From NCBI GenBank assembly GCA_016215705.1, contig JACRIR010000051.1, positions 8,851 through 72,850 on the forward strand: a stretch of 64,000 bases of DNA, read 5' to 3'. Every line of letters starts with the position of its first letter. Position 1 is the stretch's first letter. The stretch is from Candidatus Poribacteria bacterium (GTDB lineage: Bacteria; Abyssobacteria; SURF-5). Under the pieces are notes generated by a model. That model did no database searches. It was not told the DNA's origin and saw only the letters and a program-made list of their open reading frames with translations. The position numbers and the translations under genes are program-made. This document shows positions 26,755 through 34,862 of this stretch, in pieces.

Positions 26755-27204
26755 ATGATAACGCAAGACGCAGCCACAAGTTTTTGGAAAGCGTTCGACA
26801 AACTCATTCGTTCCTTCTCCTCGATGAACAACGTTTCCGGAATCATTGTCCTCGGCAAGCCGGATATCATTGCGCTTGAGGCTGTCTCCAGGAATGAGGG
26901 GCTCATTATGAGCGAGATGGCGCGGCTTCTGGAGATCAGGTTCAATACCGCAACGGGAATTGCTGACCGACTTGTTGAAAAGAAACTGTTAAAGCGCGAA
27001 GGAAAACATGGGGACAGGCGAGTAATTCGACTGTGTTTGACTGAAAAGGGCAGGAAAACCGTTACGGCTTATCAAAGGCATAGGGGAAAGTTTTTCAGGG
27101 AAATGATGGTCGCTCTTACGAAAAGTGAACAGGAAGCTTTTGTTTCTGTCCTCGTGAAAATCGCCGGCGTAATGGACAAGAAAAAAGGGGAAATGGCGAG
27201 GTGA
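26755..27204 (+). CDS. MarR-family transcriptional regulator
   Basis: The 149-aa winged-helix protein has EGLIMSEMARLLEIRFNTATG as the recognition region, LVEKKLLKREG and the wing HGDRRVIRLCLTEKGR. It overlaps the downstream mutase (stop at 27202-27204, GTGATG). It is therefore almost certainly the local regulator of the acyl-CoA cluster, probably autoregulated at the promoter 60 bp upstream. Confidence 0.92.
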   Translation: MITQDAATSFWKAFDKLIRSFSSMNNVSGIIVLGKPDIIALEAVSRNEGLIMSEMARLLEIRFNTATGIADRLVEKKLLKREGKHGDRRVIRLCLTEKGRKTVTAYQRHRGKFFREMMVALTKSEQEAFVSVLVKIAGVMDKKKGEMAR

Positions 27205-27209
27205 TGTCG

Positions 27210-28877
27210 ATGTTCAGCGAAAAGTTTCTGGAAAGCCTCAAAGCGGAATACGGACGATGGGAGCAGAGTACTCTCAAGAAGATCCTTGATAAATATGGCA
27301 TGACTTCGGATTCTATTCCCCGGCAGACATATACGCCGCTCGACATTGAGACGACCGACTTCTCGAATTGTGTCGGATTTCCGGGCGAGTTCCCGTTCAC
27401 ACGCGGAATCTACCCCACCATGATAGTCGGAACAGGCATCGGAGGGCGGGCGTATTCCGGTTTCGGGAACCCGGAGGATACCCGCGACAGGCTCAGATTC
27501 TTGCTGTCGCAGGGACAGTTCGGCTTCAGCCTGGCCTTCGATCTGCCGACGCAGATAGGTCTCGATTCGGACCATCCGCTGGCGACCGGCGAGGTCGGCA
27601 GGGTAGGGGTGGCCCTCAGCTCACTGCAGGACATGGAGACTATTCTGTCGGCGTTCGACGGCGGCGCGCCTCTTGACAGAATTCGCTCCTCCTTTACGAC
27701 CAACGCCCAGGCGGTTGTCGTCCTGTCGATGTACATCGCGATGGCGGAGAAACTGGGCATTCCCCTGAACCAGCTTACCGGCACGATTCAAAACGATATC
27801 TTGAAGGAATACATCGCGCGGGGCACATATATCTTCCCGCCAACACCCTCGATGCGTCTTACAGGGGACATCTTCGAGTTTTGCTCCAGGAATATGCCGC
27901 GGTTCAACATGATAAGCATTTGCGGGTATCACATACGCGAGGCGGGCGCTACCGCCTCGCAGGAATTGGCATTCATGTTGTGCAACGCCATCGCTTATTC
28001 GGAAGTGGCGCTCAAACGCGGACTCGGCCCGGACGACTTCCTCCCGAGATTCAGCTTCCTGTTCAGCAGCCACAGCAATTTCTTCGAGGAGGTTGCCAAA
28101 TTCCGCGCTGCCCGCAGAATGTGGGCAAAGATAGCGCGTGACCGGCTGGGCGCAAAGAAGACTGATTCGATGCGTTTCCGCGTTGCCTCCGGTTACGCGG
28201 GTTCCACGTTCACGGCGCAGAAACCTCTTAATAATATCGCGCGCGGCACGCTCGAATGTTTTGCGTCAATCATAGGCGGGAACATGGGGAGCGCCTCGGC
28301 GCCGTATGATGAAGCATTGGGATTGCCGACCGAAGAGGCCACCATAGTGGCGCTTGATACGCCTCGCATAATCCACTTCGAGGCGCGCGGCGCCGACGTG
28401 ATAGACCCGCTCGGCGGCTCATACTATGTCGAACATCTGACCGACGCCCTGGAAGCGCGCGCCACCGATCTCATCAACAAGGTCGACGCCCTGGGCGGAG
28501 CAGTCGCTGCAATTGAAAAGGGATTCATTCAGGCGGAGGTTGAAAGCAGTTCGTACAAGATGCAAAAGGAAATTGAGGAAGGGATGCGCCGGATTGTCGG
28601 AGTGAACGAGTTTGTAGGTGAGACGCCGCCATTGCATCCGATGGAATTGGCGTCAGACATCGAGGATCGCAGAATCCGTGCGCTCAGGCAGTTGCGTGCT
28701 GAACGCAACAACGCAGCGGTCGAGAAATGTTTGAACCGGGTTCGCGTCGCAGCCGAAGGAACAGAAAATCTTATTCCGTCTGTCATGGATGCGGTCAAGG
28801 CTATGGCCACCAACGGCGAGATATGCGGCGTCCTAAGAGAAGTTTTCGGCGAAGCGCAACCGTTTACTTCGTACTAG
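27210..28877 (+). CDS. divergent B12-dependent acyl-CoA mutase, large subunit
   Basis: The 555-aa substrate-binding TIM-barrel subunit belongs to the methylmalonyl-CoA mutase family and lacks the B12 domain. The start at 27210 follows GAGGTGA by 5 bp; GTG 27201 and ATG 27204 are alternatives. Family blocks are [51 protein letters not shown] and GYHIREAG. The Tyr and Arg that bind the methylmalonyl carboxylate are kept (GRAYSGF with Tyr82, and PSMR). However, the usual WTMRQY segment reads GIGGRAY, and the near-invariant QSLHTNS.DEA block reads MGSASAPYDEA. The true substrate is therefore probably another (perhaps dicarboxylic or branched) acyl-CoA. A small subunit is encoded at 32692. Confidence 0.9.
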   Translation: MFSEKFLESLKAEYGRWEQSTLKKILDKYGMTSDSIPRQTYTPLDIETTDFSNCVGFPGEFPFTRGIYPTMIVGTGIGGRAYSGFGNPEDTRDRLRFLLSQGQFGFSLAFDLPTQIGLDSDHPLATGEVGRVGVALSSLQDMETILSAFDGGAPLDRIRSSFTTNAQAVVVLSMYIAMAEKLGIPLNQLTGTIQNDILKEYIARGTYIFPPTPSMRLTGDIFEFCSRNMPRFNMISICGYHIREAGATASQELAFMLCNAIAYSEVALKRGLGPDDFLPRFSFLFSSHSNFFEEVAKFRAARRMWAKIARDRLGAKKTDSMRFRVASGYAGSTFTAQKPLNNIARGTLECFASIIGGNMGSASAPYDEALGLPTEEATIVALDTPRIIHFEARGADVIDPLGGSYYVEHLTDALEARATDLINKVDALGGAVAAIEKGFIQAEVESSSYKMQKEIEEGMRRIVGVNEFVGETPPLHPMELASDIEDRRIRALRQLRAERNNAAVEKCLNRVRVAAEGTENLIPSVMDAVKAMATNGEICGVLREVFGEAQPFTSY

Positions 28878-28966
28878 TAGAGTGCTTCCTAAATAAGATG
28901 CATTGATTCGGCTACGGTCTCCCCCTTCGCCTTCTCAATGTACACCCTGTATCCCGGGAGAATATT

Positions 28967-29770
28967 ATGAACGACAACCACATGCTGCTTGAAAAAGACG
29001 GCTACGTCGCCACCATAACCATCAATCGACCCGATCAGCGCAACGCCATGCTGTCAATCATGTGGAAATGGCTCGGCGAAACGATGGATAAGCTAAGCGA
29101 AGACAACGACGTCAGGTGTGTTATCATCCGTGGCGCGGGCGACAAGGCGTTTGCGTCGGGAGCTGACATCTCAGAATTTGAGGTGTGGACCAGCCAGGAG
29201 AAAGCGCGGGAATATGGCGGCCGCATCGAATACGCCCTCCAGAGCATCGAGAAGCACAGAAACCCGGTGATTGCGATGATTCAGGGCTATGCCCTTGGCG
29301 CGGGCTGCGAGCTCGCGGTCGCCTGCGACCTCCGGATTCTCGCCGACGGCTCAAAAATCGGCATCCCGTCGGCAAAACTCGGCGTAATGCTGAATTACGA
29401 GAATTATCATAGAGTTGTCGACCTGGTAGGCATCTCGATTGCGCGAGAAATATTCTTCCTGGGCCATCCCCTTGATGCGCAGCGCGCGAAAGAAGTCGGA
29501 TTGGCCAATTTCGTTGTGCCCAAACCGGAACTGCAAACGTTCACTTGCGAGATCGCACGCGAGATTTCGGAAAATGCTCCGCTATCGGTGAGGGGAAGCA
29601 AGCGTGTTCTGCACGCATGCGCCGTGCACGGAATGCTTGATCGCGACCGCGACGCCGATGCGCTCGCGCAGCTCGATGACTTGAGCGCAGCTTGCTTCTT
29701 GAGCGAGGACGTGAAGGAGGGCGTAAGCGCCTTCTTCGGCCGCCGCAAGGCCGATTTCAAAGGGGAATGA
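28967..29770 (+). CDS. crotonase-family enzyme lacking the second catalytic Glu
   Basis: The 267-aa enoyl-CoA hydratase/isomerase-superfamily protein has the CoA/oxyanion motif FASGADISEF and GYALGAGCELAVACD, where Glu115 matches the first catalytic Glu. At the position of the second Glu of classical hydratase it reads IPSAKLGVMLNYENY (Ser135), and the usual GAGGTQR is absent. LGV.....  followed by VDLVG resembles crotonases that act as decarboxylases or other non-hydratase members, including methylmalonyl-CoA decarboxylase-like proteins. GGGAGA precedes the ATG. It lies 89 bp after the mutase and probably acts on its product or substrate. Simple hydratase activity is doubtful. Confidence 0.85.
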   Translation: MNDNHMLLEKDGYVATITINRPDQRNAMLSIMWKWLGETMDKLSEDNDVRCVIIRGAGDKAFASGADISEFEVWTSQEKAREYGGRIEYALQSIEKHRNPVIAMIQGYALGAGCELAVACDLRILADGSKIGIPSAKLGVMLNYENYHRVVDLVGISIAREIFFLGHPLDAQRAKEVGLANFVVPKPELQTFTCEIAREISENAPLSVRGSKRVLHACAVHGMLDRDRDADALAQLDDLSAACFLSEDVKEGVSAFFGRRKADFKGE

Positions 29771-29812
29771 ACCAGGTTCACGGTTTACAGCCTACAGTTT
29801 ACGGTTGAATCG
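29770..29812. repeat. degenerate GGTTCAC/GGTTTAC heptamer repeats, copy 2
   Basis: AGGTTCACGGTTTACAG, then CAGTTTACGGTTGAATC, in the gap after the crotonase gene. Confidence 0.55.
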
Positions 29813-29843
29813 AGGAGAAGCTGACAACTTTACCTTATTCCCT

Positions 29844-29902
29844 CGAAAGCGGGAATCCACGTTCGTGATGTCTCAGCGCACAAATCTGGATTCCTGCTTT
29901 CG
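29844..29902. repeat. inverted repeat CGAAAGCGGGAATCCA
   Basis: CGAAAGCGGGAATCCA (29844-29859) is mirrored at 29887-29902 with one mismatch. It forms a short mobile-looking palindromic element. Translated in the downstream frame it yields a spurious N-terminus (PRKREST...CFRGNDG). Confidence 0.75.
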
Positions 29903-29939
29903 CGGGAATGACGGTGAGGGTGTGGTAGGGAGATTACCG

Positions 29940-31268
29940 ATGAACATGACACGTGAACTCTGTGACGCAATTGAAAGGACTACTTTCGAGCAGATTCCGA
30001 CTGACGCCATTGCGGAAGCGAAGCTCTGCCTGCTCGACTGGCTGGGCGTAACGCTAGGCGGCGCCCATGAGCCGCTCACGAAGATTCTTATGGAGATTGG
30101 CGACCTCGTCGGGGGCGAGAAGCAGTCCAGCATTGTCGGCCATGCGCGCAAGACCTCGATTCTGAACGCGGCCTTGATTAACGGCTCCGCGTCGCATGCG
30201 CTCGATTTCGATGACGTACACTTCCAGATGATGGGTCATCCGACCGTGCCGGTCATGCCCGCGCTACTCTCATTGGCCGAAGTTCGAAAGAGCAGCGGGC
30301 GTGATGTTCTCACTGCATTTTTGCTCGGATTCGAGGCGGAGTGCAGAATCGGATCCTCAGTCTTCCCGTTTCATTACCAGCAAGGCTGGCATGCGACCTC
30401 GACAATCGGACGCTTCGGAGCAGCGGCCGCATGTTCAAAGTTGCTCGGCCTCGACGCGGCGCGCATGAGTTTCGGCCTTGGCGTGGCCGGCACACAAGCG
30501 GCCGGCCTCAAGCAGGTCTTCGGTACAATGTCCAAGCCGTTCCACGCCGGAAAAGCCGCGATGGATGGGCTTCTTGCGGCTTTGCTCGCCGAAAAAGGCT
30601 TCACTTGCTCCGAGGATATCATTGCAGGCGAGGGCGGTTTCTGCAAAGTGCTCTCGCCGGACGCGAATCCTGAATTGATCATGCAGGACTTTGGCAAGAC
30701 ATACGCCATCGGGAACGTTATGTTCAAGCGGCATGCCTCTTGTTTTGAGACGCATCCGACCATCGACGCGGCCCTCGATATTCGCAGTAAGGTGCGCGCG
30801 GACGATATCGCGGAAGTGCGAGTCTCCGCGGTTCCGGTCGCTCTCGAGATCGCCGGAAAAACTGAACCTAGCACCGGTCTCGAAGGCAAGTTCAGCCTTG
30901 CCTATTGCGCTGCGCTTGCACTCGTCGACGGCGAGACGGGTGAAGACCGTTTCTCGGATGAAAATGTTCTGAGCGATCAACTGGTCGCAATGCGCAAGAA
31001 GATAACAGTGACCCCTGACGAACAACTCGGCTTGACACAAGCGGAAATCACCGTGCGGATGCGCGACGGTCGCCAATTGAAGAGCAGCGCCGACACGCTC
31101 GAGTCCGGCTCAAACAAAGAAAAGCGAAAAGCCGACCTTGTTCGGAAGTTCCGCTCTTTCGCCGAACGGCTCCTTCCGCCAGGCAGGGCGGATGCCATAA
31201 TTAGATTTGTCGAGAACATGGAAGCGCAGAAGAACGTGGCAAAACTCTTAGCCCTCTGCCGTCCATGA
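29940..31268 (+). CDS. MmgE/PrpD family protein
   Basis: The 442-aa protein is in the 2-methylcitrate/cis-aconitate dehydratase, decarboxylase and epimerase superfamily. The ATG at 29940 follows GGGAGA; the frame extends to 29805 only through a repeat, so that extension is rejected. Family features are LLDWLGVTLGG, NGSASHALDFDDVH, HATSTIGRFGAAAA, GTMSKPFHAGKAAMDG and KRHASCFETHPTIDAA. Members act on tricarboxylates, itaconate precursors and iminodisuccinate. Here it sits between a crotonase and a CoA-transferase, which suggests a di- or tricarboxylic intermediate. The exact reaction cannot be told. Confidence 0.88.
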   Translation: MNMTRELCDAIERTTFEQIPTDAIAEAKLCLLDWLGVTLGGAHEPLTKILMEIGDLVGGEKQSSIVGHARKTSILNAALINGSASHALDFDDVHFQMMGHPTVPVMPALLSLAEVRKSSGRDVLTAFLLGFEAECRIGSSVFPFHYQQGWHATSTIGRFGAAAACSKLLGLDAARMSFGLGVAGTQAAGLKQVFGTMSKPFHAGKAAMDGLLAALLAEKGFTCSEDIIAGEGGFCKVLSPDANPELIMQDFGKTYAIGNVMFKRHASCFETHPTIDAALDIRSKVRADDIAEVRVSAVPVALEIAGKTEPSTGLEGKFSLAYCAALALVDGETGEDRFSDENVLSDQLVAMRKKITVTPDEQLGLTQAEITVRMRDGRQLKSSADTLESGSNKEKRKADLVRKFRSFAERLLPPGRADAIIRFVENMEAQKNVAKLLALCRP

Positions 31269-31292
31269 TATTGGACGGCGTGCTGTGGAGGC

Positions 31293-31335
31293 GCTTATTC
31301 GGGGACATCATGCCGCATGGTGTTGCCGAATGAGC
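31293..31335. repeat. GGGGACA/TGTCCCC palindrome, copy 3
   Basis: GCTTATTCGGGGACATCATG, CCG, then CATGGTGTTGCCGAATGAGC. The second arm carries a TT in place of CC. Confidence 0.72.
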
Positions 31336-31380
31336 GGCTGCGGCGCGGTCCCCGCTTAGCAACCAAACAAAGGAGCCAAA

Positions 31381-32574
31381 ATGCAGAAAATTCTCGAAGG
31401 CGTCAGGATACTCGACCTCTCACGCATGCTCGCGGGCCCATATGGCTCCATGCTTCTCGGAGACCTCGGCGCAGAAGTCATTAAAATCGAAGAACCCGGC
31501 AGCGGTGACCTCACCCGGACAACTTCCGCTCAGGCCGCTCTTCGGGGCATCAGCGCATACTTTCTGAGCATCAATCGAAGCAAGAAGAGCGTTACGCTGA
31601 ATATGAAGACCGAAAAAGGGCGCGCCATCTTCTACGAACTCGTCAAGAAGGCTGATGTTGTCTACGACAACTTCCGGCCGGATGCTCTCGAGAGGCTCGG
31701 ATGCACATATGAGATTCTTTCAAAACACAACCCCGGAATTATTTGCTGTTCGGTATCGGCATTCGGACACGACGGTCCCTATCGCGACCTGCCCGCATAC
31801 GATGTCATTCTTCAGGCAATCGGCGGCACAATGGGCCTTACAGGACCCGAAGGCGGCGACCCGGTTCTGATGGGAGTGCCGATGGGCGACCTTGGCGGCG
31901 GCATTTTCGGGGCGCTCGCGATATCAGCGGCGCTTTACAATCGTGAGAAAACCGGCTGCGGCCAGAAGCTGGATATCAGTCTGCTCGACAGCCAGATATC
32001 GTTGCTGGTCTACATGGCGCAAACTTACATAGCCAACGGACAGGTTCCTAAGCCCCGCGGCACAATGCACCCGCTGATCGCCCCTTTCCGTGCGTTCAAA
32101 ACAAGGGACGGCCACATTGCGGTGGTCGCTTTCCAGGATAAATTCTTTGAGAGCTTTTGCCGGATAATCGAACGCGAAGACCTCCTGACCGATGAACGGT
32201 TTGACAACTTGATTAATCGCGCTTTGAACAAGACTGAGTTGTATGCTATATTGGATACGATTTTCCCGAGAAAAACGACCGCTGAGTGGCTTGCGCCGTT
32301 GCGTGAAGCTCAAATTCCCTCGGGTCCCGTGAACGACATCAAGGATGCCTTGAATGATATCCAGGTGCGACACAGAAAGATGGTTGTCGAGATTGACCAC
32401 CCCGAAATCGGGCGCTACGAGGCTCTGGGGAATCCTATAAAATCGTCGGCGATGCACGATGGCGAATTCATGCCGCCGCCTGCGCTTGGCCAACATACGG
32501 ACGAAGTGCTCGGCGCGCTGGCCGGTCTTTCGGCCGATGAGATCAAGTCTTTGCGCAATGAAGGCGTGATCTGA
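31381..32574 (+). CDS. CaiB/BaiF family (type III) CoA-transferase
   Basis: The 397-aa enzyme moves CoA between carboxylic acids. Motifs are GVRILDLSRMLAGPYGSMLLGDLGAEVIKIE, split at turns, then NRSKKSVTLNMK. The catalytic Asp170 is in PMGDLGGGIFG, matching Asp169 of formyl-CoA transferase, and DISLLDSQ follows. AAAGGAGCCAAA provides a strong ribosome-binding site. In this family substrates include oxalate, carnitine, itaconate, mesaconate, citramalate and benzylsuccinate. Its position points to activation of the acid that the mutase rearranges. Confidence 0.93.
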   Translation: MQKILEGVRILDLSRMLAGPYGSMLLGDLGAEVIKIEEPGSGDLTRTTSAQAALRGISAYFLSINRSKKSVTLNMKTEKGRAIFYELVKKADVVYDNFRPDALERLGCTYEILSKHNPGIICCSVSAFGHDGPYRDLPAYDVILQAIGGTMGLTGPEGGDPVLMGVPMGDLGGGIFGALAISAALYNREKTGCGQKLDISLLDSQISLLVYMAQTYIANGQVPKPRGTMHPLIAPFRAFKTRDGHIAVVAFQDKFFESFCRIIEREDLLTDERFDNLINRALNKTELYAILDTIFPRKTTAEWLAPLREAQIPSGPVNDIKDALNDIQVRHRKMVVEIDHPEIGRYEALGNPIKSSAMHDGEFMPPPALGQHTDEVLGALAGLSADEIKSLRNEGVI

Positions 32575-32608
32575 TATCCCCTAGGTCGGGGACATCACGC
32601 CGATCTCT

Positions 32609-32639
32609 TAGCACACTTTTTCATAAATACGGTGACGAA
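32609..32639 (+). repeat. TTTCATAAATACGGTGACG element, copy 1
   Basis: A 31-bp unit with core TTTCATAAATACGGTGACG (32619-32637). The core recurs exactly, in opposite orientation, at 37152-37170, and with two changes at 59060-59078. A half GGGGACA palindrome lies just upstream at 32585-32604. Confidence 0.7.
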
Positions 32640-32691
32640 TAAACTCTAAGCTCTGAACCCCAAACCAGATATCTTGGGAGGACATGAGGGT

Positions 32692-33090
32692 ATGCCTGAA
32701 AAGAAAATACGAGTGTTGGTTGCCAAGCCCGGTCTTGACGGCCACGACCGCGGCGCAAAAGTCATTGCGCGCGCGCTCCGCGACGCCGGAATGGAAGTCA
32801 TTTACACTGGTCTTCGTCAAACCCCTGAGCAGATCGTTTCTGCGGCTTTGCAGGAGGACGTGGACGTGATAGGTCTGAGCGTCCTTTCGGGCGCTCATAT
32901 GGGACTGACTCAGAAAATCATAGCCAGGCTCAAAGAGCAAAATGCCGGCGACAAAATGGTGCTGGTGGGGGGAACCATCCTCGCAAAAGATATCCCTAAG
33001 TTGAAAGATATGGGTGTTGCCGAAGTCTTTCCGACGGGCAGTCGCCTCGAAGAACCGATCAAATTTATCAAAGAACGACTCGGAAACTGA
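32692..33090 (+). CDS. B12-binding small subunit of acyl-CoA mutase
   Basis: The 132-aa cobalamin-binding domain starts [14 protein letters not shown], after GGGAGGA at 32675-32681; a six-codon longer frame is rejected. The B12 motif is D16-x-H18-x2-G21 in GLDGHDRG, with His18 as the lower cobalt ligand. SVLSGAH and VLVGGTI complete it. It is a stand-alone small subunit, as in 2-hydroxyisobutyryl-CoA and some methylmalonyl-CoA mutases. Its partner is probably the divergent large subunit at 27210, and it may also serve the canonical large subunit at 42143, which has no small subunit beside it. Confidence 0.93.
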   Translation: MPEKKIRVLVAKPGLDGHDRGAKVIARALRDAGMEVIYTGLRQTPEQIVSAALQEDVDVIGLSVLSGAHMGLTQKIIARLKEQNAGDKMVLVGGTILAKDIPKLKDMGVAEVFPTGSRLEEPIKFIKERLGN

Positions 33091-33150
33091 TGGGCAGTGG
33101 CGCAGGTCTTTCCATGTGACGGCACTCAGTCGCGTATACCATGCAGCGTG

Positions 33151-33199
33151 GCGTTTATTCGGGTACACCATGTCGCATGGGGTGTCCCCGAATAGACGC
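33151..33199. repeat. GGGGACA/TGTCCCC palindrome, copy 4
   Basis: GCGTTTATTCGGGTACACCATG and CATGGGGTGTCCCCGAATAGACGC around TCG. This is the longest-armed copy, in the gene-free 33091-33487 gap. Confidence 0.78.
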
Positions 33200-33300
33200 T
33201 CATCGTGTCCCAGAGTAAATGTGGTTTCTCAGGAGCGCCTGACCGCACATAACGTGGTTAATTGTAGAGGAAAGGTGGAGCGAGGGGAATTAACGTGATT

Positions 33301-33330
33301 TCATGCTGAGCGAAGCGAAGAATCTCTTTT
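33301..33330 (+). repeat. AGAATCTC-family half element
   Basis: TTCATGCTGAGCGAAGCG and AAGAATCTCTTTT form a single arm of the inverted repeat seen twice at 15965-16261. Confidence 0.65.
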
Positions 33331-33408
33331 CTTGGCTTCCTTCCCTTTCGCCATTCGTCTCTTTCTTAAGGAGGCATAACCCGTGCCTGAACACAGTCGA
33401 AGTCACCT

Positions 33409-33472
33409 GAATCCTAAACCATGAACCGTGAACTATGAACCATGAACCCTAAACCCTAAACCCTGAACCAAC
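33409..33472. repeat. telomere-like CCCTAAA/ATGAACC tract
   Basis: Units ATGAACC, GTGAACT and CATGAACC are followed by CCTAAAC, CCTAAAC and CCTGAAC. This is the clearest of four heptamer tracts in intergenic DNA, ending 16 bp before a start codon. Confidence 0.7.
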
Positions 33473-33487
33473 CAAAGGTGCGAACAC

Positions 33488-34564
33488 ATGCCTGAAATAA
33501 GAAAACTTGATATCGACACCCCCGCTCTTCTCATTGACCTCGACAGAATGGAACATAACATCAAGAAGATGGCAAGTTTCTTCGATATGCAGTTCTCCAA
33601 CTTGAGGCCGCACACAAAGACCCATAAATGTCCCGTCCTGGCGCACAAACAGCTTCAGGCAGGCGCTCAAGGGATAACGTGCGCAAAATTGGGCGAAGCA
33701 GAGGTAATGGCCGCCGCAGGCATACGGGATATCCTTATCGCCAACCAGATAGTGGGCCCCGACAAAATCGCGCGTCTGGCAAATCTCGCCCGACATTGCG
33801 ACATCATGGTGGCCGTCGAATCTCGCCACAATGTCGCAGACCTCTCCATGGCGGCGAGGCATGCGGGCTCCACTATTCGCATTCTCATCGAGGTCGATGT
33901 CGGAATGCACCGGTGCGGCGTGAAGAGCCCGGAAGAAGCGGTCTCGCTTGCTCAAAAGATTCTGGAAAGCCCGGGGCTGCAATTCGAGGGCATCATGGGT
34001 TACGAGGGCCACGCGGTAATGATTCCGGAACTCGACGACCGGCGACAGGCCTGTCTCAAGTCGATGCAAGTCCTGATAGGCGCCAGAGATGCCCTGCTGA
34101 AGAGCGGAATCGAAGTGAAGATTGTAAGCGCAGGCGGAACCGGAACGTACAACATCGCAGGTTCGTACCCGGGAGTAACGGAAATCCAGGCGGGCTCCTA
34201 CATACTCATGGATGCAAAATATCGAAGCGTGCTGCAGGATTTTGAATCGGCCCTCACAATCCTTTCTACGGTCACGAGTCGGCCCGACAAGGAAACAGCG
34301 ATCCTCGACGCGGGCATGAAGGCGATGACGTTTGAATTCGGGATGCCGGAGCTTGTCGGAGTCGCCGGCGCCGCCGTCTCTTTCCTCTCCGAGGAACACG
34401 GCCACCTGTATCTTGAGGATGCGGACCCCCAGGTGGGTGAAAAAGTCGAGCTCATTCCCAGTCATTGCTGCACAACCATCAATCTCCATGACCGCTTTTA
34501 CGCCGTTCGCGGAGATCGTCTGGAGGCCGTCTGGTCTGTTGCCGGCCGCGGCAAATTCGCGTAG
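33488..34564 (+). CDS. DSD1-family PLP-dependent enzyme (D-threonine/3-hydroxyaspartate aldolase-like)
   Basis: The 358-aa protein has the alanine-racemase-like fold III. The PLP Lys is in LRPHTKTHKCP near residue 42. GITCAKLGEAEVMAAAG, EVDVGMHRCG and SAGGTGTY follow. The C-terminal beta domain has metal-site residues SHCCTTINLHD. Family members cleave or dehydrate D-3-hydroxy amino acids (D-threonine, D-serine, 3-hydroxyaspartate, giving glycine, pyruvate, glyoxylate and similar). AGGTG precedes the ATG. It lies 400 bp beyond the mutase small subunit across a repeat-filled gap, so membership in the same pathway is possible but not certain. Confidence 0.9.
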   Translation: MPEIRKLDIDTPALLIDLDRMEHNIKKMASFFDMQFSNLRPHTKTHKCPVLAHKQLQAGAQGITCAKLGEAEVMAAAGIRDILIANQIVGPDKIARLANLARHCDIMVAVESRHNVADLSMAARHAGSTIRILIEVDVGMHRCGVKSPEEAVSLAQKILESPGLQFEGIMGYEGHAVMIPELDDRRQACLKSMQVLIGARDALLKSGIEVKIVSAGGTGTYNIAGSYPGVTEIQAGSYILMDAKYRSVLQDFESALTILSTVTSRPDKETAILDAGMKAMTFEFGMPELVGVAGAAVSFLSEEHGHLYLEDADPQVGEKVELIPSHCCTTINLHDRFYAVRGDRLEAVWSVAGRGKFA

Positions 34565-34649
34565 GCCAGTTCCACACGTGTAGGAGATGCCAACTTGTGT
34601 CCTGGAGGCGGAAAAGGCAAGGTTATCTTGGTCTCAGCGTTTATGTCTG

Positions 34650-34678
34650 TTGACAAACATAGATATGTGTGGTATAAT
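34650..34678 (+). promoter_or_regulatory. perfect sigma70-type promoter with no gene behind it
   Basis: TTGACA (34650-34655), exactly 17 bp, then TATAAT (34673-34678). No protein gene follows on this strand; a strong hairpin follows at 34712-34744 and then the 3' end of selB on the opposite strand. Confidence 0.7.
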
Positions 34679-34711
34679 TCCATTGTTCCAATTTCCCAAC
34701 CCCCATGCACG

Positions 34712-34744
34712 AAGAGGGGGAAGTGCGAAAGCCTTCCCCCTCTT
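34712..34744 (+). terminator. 12-bp perfect hairpin between convergent genes
   Basis: AAGAGGGGGAAG and CTTCCCCCTCTT pair perfectly around a 9-nt loop, followed by ATGCTTTAAT. The U-tract is weak. It lies between the DSD1 gene and selB and about 30 bp after the orphan promoter start, so it could end a short RNA or act as a terminator for either side. Confidence 0.55.
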
Positions 34745-34862
34745 ATGCTTTAATGTCCTCAGCACAAAAACGCCGTTGAAAACCCCACGGTGCTTCCAGA
34801 GAAGAACGAACTCCTTTTCACCGCAAAGCCGCAAGTGGTGCAAGGGAAAAGCAAGAGTGTTG

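Noticed and set aside
29805-29939. N-terminal extension of the MmgE/PrpD gene
   Set aside because: It translates a repeat element (PRKREST...FRGND) seen elsewhere; a good ribosome-binding site precedes ATG 29940.
33409-33472. CRISPR array
   Set aside because: Units are 7 bp tandem repeats without spacers, and no cas genes are present.
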